Below, piece after piece: positions 20,701 through 33,800 of a stretch of 64,000 nt of DNA. The notes under the pieces were generated by a model. The model was not told the origin of the DNA, did no database searches, and saw only the letters and a program-made list of their open reading frames with translations. Each line of letters starts with the position of its first letter. The stretch's first letter is position 1. The stretch comes from Lineus longissimus. Its lineage: Eukaryota > Nemertea > Pilidiophora > Heteronemertea > Lineidae. A program made the translations under genes and the position numbers. Where the stretch lies: positions 5,768,501 through 5,832,500 of the forward strand of contig NC_088311.1 in NCBI RefSeq assembly GCF_910592395.1, written 5' to 3'.

Positions 20701-23700
20701 TGCTCTGATGAGAGAACGGAAACATAGTATGAAGGAGGAAGCGCTGATGAAAATCACCAAAACATCAAGAACTGTTGTACCAATTTGTTTCAAGTAGTTT
20801 TCACCTAAAGAGAAAGAGACCATGATAATTGGTCTTGGTTTTCTCAGATTGGAACCGCACTTCTTTTCAATACTGCAGTCACAGTGACGATCTACAATGA
20901 CCCAGAAACTTCTGAGCGGATTTCAGATCAGACAATGCCTAATAAGGGCAAACTTGTGTTGTTTTGCCAAGGTAAAAACAAGGTAGCTCTCTATAAAGAA
21001 ACTCAAAATAGAAACATGACCCATGGACACCCAAGGCCAAAAAACCCCACCAGTGTCCAACTGCCCAACATCGCTCCTTGGCCAAAGGTATATGGAATGG
21101 CACCTTTATTTCCAAGTACAAGCTATCTTTCATCTAAACTTACTTGCATGAATAACATTTGATTCTTTGCTGCACTTCAATGGATCTACAACACTTTTAA
21201 GGGTAACCGGACACTGACCAGAATGACCGCTATTGTCATAGAGAATCTGAAAGCATTAAAAAAGTATACATTACATGAGCTCCATAACTTAACAAGGCAT
21301 TCGGACTCAAAGGCTATGAAAGACACTGCACAAGAGTTCACAAGAGAAACATTCTTAGTCAGGGAGGTCGCATCTCATGGATACTGGGCCTCTTCCCAAA
21401 ATCTGCCCTAAGTAAATCCAGAGAGTTGACAGGCAGCGCAACTCTTTTACAAACAAAGATGTAATCTGAGGATATTGCTGTTATCCAGAGAAAGTGACCA
21501 AAACCTTTACTTGAAAAAGGGAACAGTACAGACCTAGACAATTTGAATGCATTCATTGTTATGTGTAAATTACAGTAAATATTGTGGCACATAGCAACAC
21601 GCAACATAATACATCACTTACAAGAATATTGAACTCAAAACAGTCTGGTGAGGAGACCTGTGTCAGCCGTTTCAAGTGGATCGATTTCAAGGAAAAGGAG
21701 ACTTTGATTGATACAATGCTGGAACAAGAATCACATACTGTCTGTCATGTTTCACAAAGGCATTTTTACTATCAACAGACGGCTTTTCAATAAACAAACA
21801 ACCTTAAACCGTGAAAAGGACAGATTAATTACATGTACCAGTAAGCTTCATTAGTGATATACTAACACCACCCATACAATCTATATGCATTCCTTTCCAG
21901 GAATTTAAGCTATGATACATGTCTGTGTCCAGGAAGTTGGTACTGTTGAAATAATAACATGCATTGTTTTCATTTTGATTAGTTTTATCAAGGAAGTTTA
22001 AATCACTTGGGTTTTATTGAGTTGTCAGGTCTCATGTAGCAGAAGAGCAACTGTAGCTGTTAATGACACAAGCTTGGTATAAAAATGGCTGAGCACAGTA
22101 TATAAACTTCGACAGCTATCAGATGTGATGAGTCTTCCTAATTAGTTCATATTCTACACTTTTAAAGAACGCTGGTATTTTTATCCAATGGCACTGTGTC
22201 AAACCAGAGAGTTGTAATAATTCATCAATCAATCAATAAATCAATCAATCAATCAACTTACTTGTCCAGATTTAGCGTACTGTTGTGCTCATCAAGAAAT
22301 GCGATGATATCAAACACGAAACATGGCTCTGTTGCATTCCCTTTACATTTGTTCACTGCAGTTAAGTTGGCACACTCTGTAGAAATTAAAATGATCAACA
22401 TCAAATCAATGTTGGCCTAATTAAAGAGTTATCTATTTTATCTCAATAGAATTTACAAAGGGGGTCCCAAAAAATCAAATGGTAAAAAACTAATATTTTC
22501 AATCCACTCTCAGCAGACGCACTGCCATGAATGCTTCATTTCTTTAAGAGAAATACAAGCTAAGTGGGGAGGGGTGCACAAATTGATGATCTGACTGCAA
22601 CTTTTTGTGAAGAAACTGGAAAAGAGTATGACCTCGCCAAAGGATCAGAACCTCAAATAGGTCAGCAACTGATTCAAAATGAATCTGATTTTCCGCAAAT
22701 AAATGTCATTAACATCAGAAACATGCCTCAATCCTTTACCTGTCATTATTCCTGCATCGAAATGATATGTCTCATTATGAGCGGAGATCTCTCCCAATTT
22801 GTAGCGATCAAAACAGATCTTCATTGGAGGTTTGGAGCCATCTTCCTCTGAGAAATCGTATGATCCAATGGCCAATGTCCTAGTCTCATTATACTGGAAA
22901 GAAGCGGATGGTAAAAAGTTACTTTGAAAGAAGAAAGGCAACCATTTCGATTAACTTTTATGGAAATCTGTCCACAGTAACGTAACTCACTTTCCTTACT
23001 TCTTTCATATCATCATAATATTATACTACTTGAAGAGTCATTCTTGAATTTTGATTAAAGGACATAGTCAATAAGTCTTTGAACAAACTCATAATCCAAG
23101 AAAATCTAATTAAATTCAGTTGGTAGGAAGATATAAAATAGATAAAATAGAGATAAGATATAAAAGATATAAAACTGTTTGACATTTGAAATCATCCAGG
23201 ATTATTCTTAATTTTTGTTTGAAATACTAGGTATTTGGAGGTCACGAGAGCAGGTTTTTTCAAATTTGGTCTTTCTAAGATCAGGTCTCGCTCTATTACT
23301 TACTCGTTTCATGATGTAGTTTATTGAATTGGCCAACTCTGGTATCGTGTACACAGCAAACGGCCCATTCGTTGGCGGGTAGGGCATAGTTTCAAACGTT
23401 GTGTCCCAATTTTTCAAAAAGAGATGTTTAAATGCGACTGTGTTCTTCTCTACAAAACTGACATGGCTGGCCCTGTCTGTACCAAATACTGTTAGCTGGA
23501 ATAACAATGAGAAATATCACACAATGCCACACTTATAGCAGCAATTTATCAAAATGAAGATTGTATTATTATTGTTATGTTATTAAATACTTCTGTGAGG
23601 TTAATTGAAAATAAATACAAGTTTTTGAAAATTTGAATATGTTTTCTTTGATTTTCTCAAAAGTACAAAAAGTGAGTTAGGCACTTATGTTATTAGTGCG

Positions 23701-26486
23701 ACGTTATCATATATGAAGTTACGTGACAAAAAGGGTTATACCTGAATCGTTACTATGACTATTTTGAAAATCTGCAACACCAGTTTCCATGGGAATCTCC
23801 GCCTTGCTCGCCACTTCTCGCAGGGATTCATGAAGAAGAACCTCAAACGCCTTCGTAACTTGTCCTCCATAGCTGGTGTGAACCTCGTCCCACAGTTGCA
23901 GGCTCCATAACTAGCCTGACTAACTCTACTGGGTTGGCGGGCAAAGTTCCTCATTTCTGGAAAAACATGTGGAAGAAAAAAACTGAATGATGGGCAGTTT
24001 TTTTCACAATCATACCAACAATATTAACAGGGTATCTTTTTTTGTAATTTGTGAGCACACAAGTTTAATACGCAATAATCAATCTAGGTCAATATACATA
24101 CATTGGCTTGATTGCCATAATTACATTATACCTCCAAAGGCATGTAATTATAACTACAGGATTGACCCAGAGAAGTAAAATACTACTTTAACTGTGCATT
24201 CCACTGTTCCTGTGTATATTGTCATGGCCTTTAGGTCAAGTACATACAATTCTAGCAATTGCACATGGACATTACTACTGTTGTCATCCCATGCTGTAAA
24301 TCAAAAGATCACTTGGCATACCATGAAGTGTATCATTTTTCCACCAGTTCATAGCCATTTTGACTGACAAACAAGGTAAATGTTGAACCAAACACCAAAA
24401 AAGAACAACAATGTCCAATTCAAGTCAACTCCAAAAGTGTTAATCCAGTTCAAGTTAACTTTAAAAGTGTCAGCCAGTTGAAGCTAACACCAAGTGTCAT
24501 TCATTTCAAGTCAAGTGTTATCCTTTTTAAGTCAAGACCAGGAATGTTATCCAGTTCAAGTCAACATCAAAAGCATTAATATCCATTTCAAATCAACACC
24601 AAACGTGTTCTCCAGTTCGAGTCAACTCGAAGAGTGACTGCGAGAGCATTTAGAAAACTCTCATAGAAAGTCACTTGAGCCTACATGTAGATGTAATTAA
24701 ACAGAACCAGGAAGTTTTGATCAGGTCTTTCCAGACATATGACTGAACTGAACACTTGAGAACCCCAGTAGCACAGAGTGTTGAGCACTCAGGATACATG
24801 AAGAGCTTTCCCCGGATTGCCTTGGTTTGATTTAACAAAGAGACATGATGTCACTGCAAAATATGCAGCCTGAAGTCATTAGCATGGTTACACCATCAAA
24901 CCAGTATATTGAACTTGCAGCCATGGGTCAGTCAGTGATGATCAAAGAGACAGTGGGTTTTTGGTTCAATCCATAAGAAAATGTGGTGGAGAGAATCGGA
25001 ATCACTGTCATGACCGACGAAGTGTAAACTGTAAAAAAACCTACCTGGCTTGTCAACAAATGTCACCTCCTTCACATTCTCTGGATCTTCAAGCCTGAGG
25101 CGATCAGCCCTTTTCAAAGATGCACTTAACTCAGTCAATTCCTTTTCCATTACCGTCTCCTGGATAATCTCAGTAGGTGTTTCACCTTCCCCAGTCATTT
25201 TTATGATCAGCACAAATCTAAGTCACAAAAAGTCTTGACGCCACGAATTAGTCAATGACAAGTTTGACGGCCTTAGAGCATGCAGAAAGAGTCGGAGAGT
25301 CACTTAATCATAATTCACATGCAGAAAGTCACAAACTGGCCCATACCAGACAAATTAAAGTTCAAATTTTACATACTGTATCAATGTACATCATTTTTCA
25401 CCTTGCTATGTATAAGTTGACCAACAGAGTCACCTGTCTCAATGTAGAAATCAGGCCAGGCCTGAACACTCGTGACCAAAGTCTTTTATCTTTGTACCGA
25501 TTAGAATCAAACAATTGATATCGAAAATCAAATTTTGAACAGAACAATGTCATCTCAAAATTTACAAAATAAAGTAACCAAATCTTAAGACTTTTATTTC
25601 AAAAGTGTGTAGTTCCCCAACACAACCAACTTGTGTCCAAAACTACTTTCTCTAACAGAGAGAGTGTCCTTGATAGAGAGGTGTGCGCTAAGGGCATCCT
25701 GACATAACCAGTAATTTACAATACACTCCGCCTCTCGATACGAACGAGGTAGGAGTATCAATAACCTGATCTCAGGATGCGCTAAGAGATGCTCCACTGT
25801 ACTCACCTTCTGTGTTGATTACATCTGTTGGCTGTACCATCATCAAAATCTCCTTTAATATGGGTGGATTAGCTTAAAGATATCTCTTTTTATATCACAT
25901 GTATATCCAACTAACTTGTATGTCCATACAGTACTCACCTCCCGAGTTGATAACATCTGTACTATCATAAACAATCTCCCCCATGATGGATTGCTTGGCA
26001 TTAGTCACTCAAAGATATTGTACTTCTAATGCCTTTTTGAGCCATATATTAACTGTCTCTATATAATTGCCAGAAATCATGCACCAACTAAAGTGACTGG
26101 TAAATTTCCCCTTATTTATAATTAATGACTGTATTTGAGTTGACCAGCATTTATTTCAATATTCATCATCATGTTATAAAATACTGTGCTTAATCGATTC
26201 AGTTGGCAAATCATTTTTACTCAAGAAATTTAGGTTATAGGCCTAGGCCTAAATAATAACCAATTGGCATTGCGCATGCGGTCTTTTGTTTGCTGTAGGC
26301 CTATATTTGTTGTGGCCTGGTGTGAAGTTTATCCGGATTTCAAAAGTACACAAGTCCCGACACTATGTCCGAAATTAGGAACCATAGGCATAACACACTT
26401 CTGATTATTTTTATGCCAAAAATCTACGTGCCACAAAGCTTCTTACCATCACTAGACTGGTCAGAATCGTCTAAGTTGTCACCCAT
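17759..26486 (-). CDS. TRPML: Mucolipin (TRPML) cation channel
   Basis: Endolysosomal non-selective cation (calcium) channel. Exons in transcript order: possible first exon 26486-26447, then 25185-25045, 23956-23742 ([21 protein letters not shown]1), 23495-23304, 22893-22740, 22376-22262 and 21718-21622 (luminal domain; SPDCFEF), 21246-21144, 20804-20686 (TM2), 20454-20305 (TM3), 19805-19704 (TM4, [13 protein letters not shown]), 19495-19373 (TM5, [11 protein letters not shown]), one of two pore/TM6 exons (19032-18820 or 18775-18569), and 17917-17759 (C-terminal CICCM and SCCRS cysteines, as in the palmitoylated tails of the family). All junction phases close. Length is about 640 aa, against 580 for human TRPML1. 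The start is uncertain: the acceptor at 25186 has a poor pyrimidine tract, and alternative first exons exist. It is divergent from SMC6. Confidence 0.95.
18262..18335 (+). repeat. tRNA-like SINE fragment (possible)
   Basis: In the last TRPML intron, GTCTAGCGGCTAATG resembles a Pol III A box and GATCGAATCAC about 35 nt downstream is a weak B box. No clear tail or target duplication is seen. Confidence 0.3.
18569..18775 (-). other. TRPML pore/TM6 exon, version B
   Basis: 69 codons, phase 0-0, about 61 of 69 aligned residues identical to version A. The selectivity filter NGDDMF is unchanged. Differences lie in the pore-to-TM6 linker ([10 protein letters not shown], two residues shorter) and a few positions in TM6. 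The gap from version A's donor to this acceptor is 44 nt (18776-18819), too short for normal splicing of A to B, so use should be mutually exclusive. Confidence 0.9.
18820..19032 (-). other. TRPML pore/TM6 exon, version A
   Basis: 71 codons, phase 0 at both ends. Contains the pore signature NGDDMFVTF, a linker with [12 protein letters not shown], and the TM6 segment ending in INTYDTIK. Flanked by a good acceptor (TTTTCAG) and the donor GTAATG. First of two tandem copies in transcript order. Confidence 0.92.
22225..22256 (+). repeat. (AATC)n microsatellite
   Basis: Short ATCA/AATC tetranucleotide tract immediately beside the donor of the TRPML exon ending at 22262. Confidence 0.85.
24410..24640. 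repeat. Degenerate ~38-bp tandem repeat in TRPML intron
   Basis: Variants of CCAGTTCAAGTCAACxCCAAAAGTGTTA recur about six times with many substitutions. Non-coding, inside the intron between the exons ending at 25045 and starting at 23956. Confidence 0.6.
25807..25984 (-). other. Tandem pair of candidate alternative first exons of TRPML
   Basis: Two short blocks begin with ATG and end in a strong donor (GTGAGTAC) in phase 1, the same phase as the candidate first exon at 26447-26486. Block 1 is 25984-25939 (peptide [15 protein letters not shown]). Block 2 is 25843-25807 (peptide [12 protein letters not shown]). They share TDVIN and flanking sequence with a 132-bp offset, so they are a local duplication. 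Each would give the channel a different cytosolic N-terminus. Confidence 0.55.
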
Positions 26487-26576
26487 TTCGTTAGAAGTAC
26501 ACTGGTTTGGAAGGATAGGCCCTAAATTGTTAGAATTGGCCATCAAATTCAAACACGTCAAATGCGATCATAAATA

Positions 26577-26684
26577 TGGCGATTTGTTACATTCTCGATA
26601 TACCAATTGATATAACATCGAGGGATGTCGGAGTTCTTCTCGAAATGGCAGGTGCCGCCACCATCCTAACGCGGGAAATACGAA
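26577..26684. promoter_or_regulatory. Upstream repeat with E2F-like GCGGGAAA motif (TRPML side)
   Basis: This about 108-bp block matches, in inverse orientation, the block just before USP14 (55833-55940). Its end holds AACGCGGGAAATACGAA (26668-26684), also found before the NADAR gene. GCGGGAAA/TTTCCCGC is an E2F-type core. It lies about 90 bp upstream of the candidate TRPML first exon. Confidence 0.5.
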
Positions 26685-27223
26685 GGCTATGACTTTTGAA
26701 CACACCATTTCACGATTTTCCCGATAGAGGCGCCACTCTAGCCGGCATTCTCCAAGCTTCGTCAATGGTGACCACTGTCGCCAGGTCTCACTCGACCTAC
26801 CGTGACAATTTCAGCGGGTGCAAGTAAATTGGACATTTGGCCCGGCGCCCGGGAGATTGTCAGCCGGTCGAGGAGGGTAGCAATAAAACACGGAATATGG
26901 CCCGGAACGAAAGTTACTGACATGATTCGGGAAAAGTGCGCGCACTTTACCTGGTATCTAGGAAGTCGAATCACATATCGTACCAGTAACAAATCAGTAC
27001 AATTCGATTCGAAGGAACAGGGTTGTCATCAACGTATCCATTGTGCCCTGTACATGCTGCATGTATACTGGTAAACCATGTATACTTTGTTCCTCAATAC
27101 ATTTTCGTTAATGTTTTGACAAAAACAAGTGTTTAAAGCTGCTGAGAGCGATGATGTGAAGTCTGTGAAGAACCCTGTTCGTTTTGAGTAGAAACTCGAC
27201 GTCATTTAGCTATCGTTTTATTG
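26685..27223. promoter_or_regulatory. Divergent promoter region between TRPML and SMC6
   Basis: The stretch is richer in CpG than its surroundings (for example CCCGGCGCCCGGGAG near 26840) and lies between the 5' ends of two divergent genes. A strong donor TTG|GTAAGTC at 27223/27224 probably ends a non-coding first exon of SMC6. No TATA box is evident. The transcription starts cannot be fixed from sequence. Confidence 0.5.
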
Positions 27224-27851
27224 GTAAGTCAAACTCCAAGTGATGAAGAAGTGAAAATCAACATTGACAACAAAAAGACAAAAATCTTCATCTAGGCTAG
27301 GCTATTATTATGAGTATTATAATTCTATTCAATCAATCTGCAATCATCATCCTCATCCTGTATATCACCATTGAGTAATTGACATTGGAATTGCATCAGA
27401 TATTTTAAGATTTGATTTAGAAAAAAACCTATTGATTGGGACATGTTTGTTGTTGGTCTTGTTATGTGACAACCTATAAGCCTATGGTTCCTTCGGGATG
27501 TTGTTAATGTATGTTGCAGCGAGAGGAATCGCTGTCTGACATTGACACGACTGACTATGCTGACGGTAGTATGATAATCATTAATTCATTTATGTAGACA
27601 TGGTAAATGTTGAAACGAGCCAGCCAAACTCTATTAACGATCCAAGACCAAGTAATGAAGTAGCCATAATAATAGGGCTTAATCAAACCTGAACTGAATG
27701 GTCAAGGCTTCGTGTATTATTCATTGCAGGATGTGGTCAAGTATGTTTATGTTATAAAATATCATATGTATACAGTCCACAGGATTGCCTGGTGAATACC
27801 CTTGTACTTAGCAGTCGGATAGCAAATTCTAATCTAGTACTCCAATTACAG

Positions 27852-30800
27852 TTCCAATTTAGACATTGTGGGTGTGTAGTGAAGTGCAAGCCCCAAGATG
27901 TCCAAGAGGAGGTCAAGTGGCAGTAGCCGTCCTACTGCTGGGCCTTCCAGCAAACGGTCTCGGGGCGAAGAAAGTGATGAAGAGTGTATGGAGATTGATG
28001 AGTCCCAGTGTCCCGACTTCTTCAACCCTATAACAATGGGTGTAAGTTTTTTGCTATGTTTTGTGGAATTTACTAACTTGGCCATTGTCATAGGAGCTGC
28101 AGGAGGACTTGGCAAGTTACCCTGCCCTTTTACCTGACCTATGTCATGTACACTTAACTTGTACCCATCAATGCTGAAGTATGAAGTGCATCAATCAGTG
28201 TCAAATTGAAGATTTCAGAATGGATTAGGAATGTGTTGTGGTTTGTGTTACTTGAACAATGATTTATATTCATTTCTTAACGTTTTCAGAAAGAAGCGGA
28301 AGTGGGCATTATTGAGCAAGTTTCGATGAAAAACTTCATGTGTCACAACCGACTGGATTTCAAGTTCTGTCCTCATGTCAACTTCGTTGTGGGACGAAAT
28401 GGCAGTAAGTTTTTTCTTATGTCCGTTTTGTAAAGAGAGACATTTCAAGACTTATACTTATAGAGACATTTCTCATTGGTTCCTGGAGAGATAATATTCA
28501 AAACTATTCTCTTATTCAGGTGGAAAGAGTGCTATTCTGGCAGCCCTTGTAGTTGGATTGGGTGGCAAGGCCAGCATGACGAACCGTGGAACCACAATTA
28601 AGAACTTTATCAAAATAGGCAGATCGTAAGCATATGATTGATGCAGGCATTAAAAAGTTGCTTACAGTGATAAGTTGCTAAAAATTGTTCCATCCTTTTC
28701 CTCAAAATCATGGTCATTGGTTGAAATCATTCTTAGCTATCAAGGTAAGTGATACCACAAAGCCGGATGAGATGGAAGTTATTCGAAACTTTCAAGGCAA
28801 TGATTCATCATAACATTTTGAATGCCGCTTTGGTTATCCATGATGTTGTGGTTGACATGAGCCACCCCATGAGTGACTGAATTTCAAAGCATGAAATAAT
28901 TACCGCTACACTGTTACTTTAGAAATCAAAATGCCTTCACAAACCAGCGTACTTTTATGTGTCCTACATGAATATCAAGAACCTTTGAATCGCTTTGCAG
29001 GAGTGCTGAGACTATGGTCCGTTTGCGAAACAGAGGCACCGATGCGTTCAAGCCGCATGAGTATGGCGACTCAATTATCGTGGAGAGAGTTCTTCGAACT
29101 GATGGCTCAAGCTCGTACAAGCTCAAGAGCAAAGATGGTATGTACCTTCAAATTTGCTTTAGCTCTGTCTGTACCTTTTAAATGAAGGCAAGCTGGTCTT
29201 GGAGGCTGTTGACATTTGGAACGATGGCAGTGACACTGATATGAGCCAATAACTTCCAAAAGAAGAGAAGGGAGGAATTAAAGCTGAAGCTTTCTGACAC
29301 CACCCCTAAATGTGACAACCATAATCATGTTTAGTACTGTACTGTAAGTAATGTCATAAAATCACCTTCCTGTGTTTTTCTTTCCAGGTCGCTTGGTATC
29401 ACAGAAAAGAGAAGAGCTTGTCCATATTCTTGATCAGTTCAATGTCCAGGTTGAGAACCCAGTAGCCATACTGAATCAAGATACAAGTAAAAACTTCCTA
29501 CATTCAAGTAAACCGCAAGACAAATATAAGGTAGGTCACCAGAGTACAAGATGTATTTGAAGATCTCTGCATTCCCAATTGAAATGACTTGACTAACCAT
29601 TTCAACGAGGGGGTTCATAAGTAATTGGAAGCAGTCTAAAGTAGTCGTTCCTTTGTATTGGACAATGTGTTGACGCTTTATTTTCAATTCTTTCCAGTTT
29701 TTTCTGAAGGCAACGCAATTGGAGCAGATGAAGTTGGACTACGCCTATGCCAATGACCAGAGAGAGAACACCATGGAAATCATCAGTCGGAAAGAAAAGA
29801 TGATTCCCCAGTTGGAGAAGGAAGTGCAAGAATGGCAGCAAAAGTTCAAGGCGGTTTTAGGACTGGATGAACTGCGTAAGAAAGTTGAGGAACTGAAGAA
29901 AGAGATGGCTTGGGCCCTTGTGGCTAACAAGGAAAAGGTAGGCCTTTATTATCCCGCATATGAGCATTTAGATCACTGTTCCTTGTGCCAGATTTTGAAA
30001 AAAGAGCAGTCTGGTGTAAAGCTATTTGGCTCTGACACCTCTGCCACTTTTTTGGCAATAAAGCCCCCAATTAGGCAAAGCTAGCAGCTACTTGATTGTG
30101 TCAACAAAGTCAATAGTGCCACTGTCGATGTCTCTTCGTCTGTCCTACCTATATCAAAATGGGTGCAAGCAGAAATAGGACTAGGTCAAATCATTTCTAT
30201 TGTAGGAGCTTGAACCGTTCATGAAGCAGCTGAGAAACCAGGAAGCCAGGACGCCAAAATTTGAAAAAAAGGTGCTAGAATCTCAGGAGAAAGTGAATGA
30301 GTGTCTGAAAAGGAGAGAGGAGATCCAGAAAAAACTGCAGGAACTTAGCAAAGAGGTGAAGGAACTTGAGCCCCAGCATGAGCAAACCAAGCGTGCGGTC
30401 AACGAGAAGAAGAAGATCTATAAGAATGCTGTGATGGAATGGCGTAAGGTGGAGAGCGATTGCAGAAATGCCAATAACGACAGAAAGCAGCTTCTCGACA
30501 AAATTTACGAGATAAAACACTCTGAGCGCCAGGATCAAACTGACAAGATCCGCAGAGAAGAGCAGATTGGCCGTCTAAAAGACGAACTTAAGGCGCTGAT
30601 GGAGGAGCGTCATACTCTGGAACATCAGTTGGAGCAGCACAGGAATGCCAATGGCAAGATGAAGGAGGAGCAGTACAGAATAAGGTCAGTATTTGGTCGA
30701 TATTGCTCCATTTAACAGTATAAAGGGTTCGATTATTATATTGCAGTGGGTCTTGCTCAGTGTGATACGCAGCCGGAATCTGGAAAATCATGTTGTAAAC

Positions 30801-33800
30801 GTGTGTTCATGATTTCAGAAATGATGACAAAGAACTCAAGATGTTGATAAGTAACAAAGTGCGGGAAAAAAAGGAGGTTGAGGCATCAAGGAATAACAGT
30901 CTCAAGAAGTTTGGCCAATTCATCCCAGATCTAGTCAAGAAAATCGAGGTGGCTCACAAGCAGGGAAGATTCCATCAAAAACCCAGAGGTCCCATTGGTG
31001 AGAAACATTTCCTTTCTCAAACCTTTGTTTGGGTCACTTAGTTTTTCACACGTTTTGGGACATAAAACCACAATGCAGGGTCTCTACTTGAGAGTATCCT
31101 TGTGGCTGATGTTGGGCACAACTTTTGCAACTCGGCTTTCCTTGGATTGGGCTAGGTGGCCATTGATTGAATGAACAAAGATTTGGTATTCTATAACCTG
31201 GGACTATATGTAGGTATTCAATTGATTCCTGATAAAAATGCACATTTGACATCTTTATTTTCATAATTCTGTAGGAGCTCATATCCACCTGCGAGACCAG
31301 AATTGGGCCGTTGCTGTCGAGGGGTCCCTGAAGAACCTCCTGCTGTCATTCTGTTGCAATGATCATCAGGATGAGCGAGTCCTGGAACAAGTCATGAAAG
31401 AAACCGGCATACCTATGGGAAGGAAGCCAGCCATCATATGCAGCAGATTTCTGGTGAGTCCTCTAGAACACGCTCTTCTTCTGGGTTTCAATTTCTGCAT
31501 CGGTCCGTAATGCTGAGGAGTCGTATTAGAAAGGACCTGTGATGAATATCAAGATTAAGCCTTTTAGGATTTGTCATTACTCATTTGTTCAATTGAGACT
31601 TTTTGGCTTTCTAATAGTATGGCTCTCTCTTTTCAGCCCCACTTTCATGATGTGTCCAGAAGCGTAAGTACATCTTAAGCACATAATTAATCTCATCACC
31701 CTTAAGAAATGATAATACATGTACTATGTCTCTTGAAAGTCTCTTGAATAGAGGTAAAGATCTGTTAGACAACAGATTATGATGATGTTGATGTTATCAA
31801 TGGTTGTGATGGCACATCGATTGTTCATTGCATTCATTTGTGATATAATATTAACTGATTACTGTCTCTTCATGTCTTCCTACCAGCGAGCAACGTGCGA
31901 GTTCCCTACAATTCTTGATGTTCTTGAGGTGGAGGATTCAGTAATTGCAAATTGTCTAGTCGATCAGGTAATTCAACTTTGATTTGAATAATGTGCTTCA
32001 TTCAGTACTGCCACCTAGGATTTAAATTATGACAATGTTCTTTCATTTAAGATCAGTAGACAGGACTGTCTAGTTACAATTGATTTCAATATATCTAGTT
32101 TAAGAGTGACAACTTTTGCGGGAACTTCTGTTTTTTGTAAGCACCATAATTATCACAACAACAGCATTTTTACTCTGCCCCGAAATTTTGTCACGAATTC
32201 AAAAACTCGAGACCCTTTTAAGATTTGGCCTATGGCGTGTAGAGACTTAGGTTGAAGAACTTGCTTCTGAATCACAACACTCCTTTTTTCAGAGGAACAT
32301 AGAAAACATCATTCTCATCCGTGATCCAAAAGTTGCCCGTAATATCATGATGAGAAATGTGCCACCAAATGTCCGTGAGGTAAGTCTAGTTCACCTTTTG
32401 AAAGTTTCAAGATTAAGGGGAGATCCAAGAATGTGGTTACAACGTGGTATTACAATGCACTCAAAACATACAGTAATAATAATTTGTTATTAATAACCAT
32501 ATTTTGTGTTGACTATATCAAATAAATATGCTCAACTTCACCTTGCAAACACCTTTAAATTACGACACAACACAGTATGCCGACACTGACACTGATGATG
32601 TTTATGGGTTTCCTTTCCAGGCTTTCACACCAAAAGGTGATCAACTGCTGCATTCTCCCACCTTCAGATATTATTCAGCCAAAGATGAAGGGTCAAAGTA
32701 CCTAAGTGTAAATGTAGAGGAAAACATCAAGTGAGTTGAATTATTTCATTACTCTGGTTAGTGGAGCAACATTGTTTGATTTTTGATACCCGGTGTATCT
32801 CCACCACCAAGCCATGGGTATGAACAAAGGCGAAGCTGTTGAGTCAATACAGTGCAGACAATGCTGTAGGATGGGAGCATTGGCTTTCGTACCAGTCTAA
32901 CACATCCAACAGACTTGTTGGTCAGATATGTGAGTTCAACTGTCTCTGCACTTGCTCCAACACAATCGATAACTTCTGGCAAAATATCTTATGGCAGGCA
33001 CTGTCGGTGGGAATATGGCTGATCATTTTAGTTGGACTTTGTATTGGTATGATTGAAGGCATCAATTGGGCTAAAGACTTCTGAACTGGGGTGCATTTTC
33101 CCATTCTGCTGCTGTGTTTTATTTTACAGTATGTTCTCTCCTCTTCAGAACACTCACTCAGGAGATCAAGGAGTATCAGAACCAGCTGCACATTGTCTCA
33201 AACAGGCTCGCAGAGGTGGACGGGCATATACGTGATTGCAAGCAACAGGAAAACGCCACCCAGACCCGCCTCATGAAGATCAGAGAGAAGAGTAGCAAGA
33301 TACAAATGGCAAGTTTTGTTTCACCCCTCGCCTTGTCCCTTCACCAGTCATCCTGTTTTCGAGGAAATATTTGAACATCCAGAGTTATTTTAGAATATTA
33401 AGATTGAAATATAATCAAGCTTTGCTTCCCAGTTGGGATGATTATAGACTGTTGTATTGTAAGCCTACTGACCGAAACCTTAAAAATGTAATGGATGTTT
33501 CCCATCAAAAATGGTAGTTCTGCAGTAAAAATATTACCAGTCAGCCATTTAATGACCAGGGTGTGCTTGATAGCTGTCACATGTTCTTTATATTCTTTAG
33601 GAGATCGACGAACTGGTTAACATCGAAGAGCCAGAAGCTGTTGACATCATAACGTTGGAAGAGGAGGTTCAGAAGTACGATGAACAACTTGAGACGCTGA
33701 ACGAACATGTCCAGGCTGGCAAAGACAAGTGTGAGGAAGCTAAGAATGCCATGGAGACAGCCGAGCAGACGTACAAAGAGATAGATCAGAGGATACGAGC

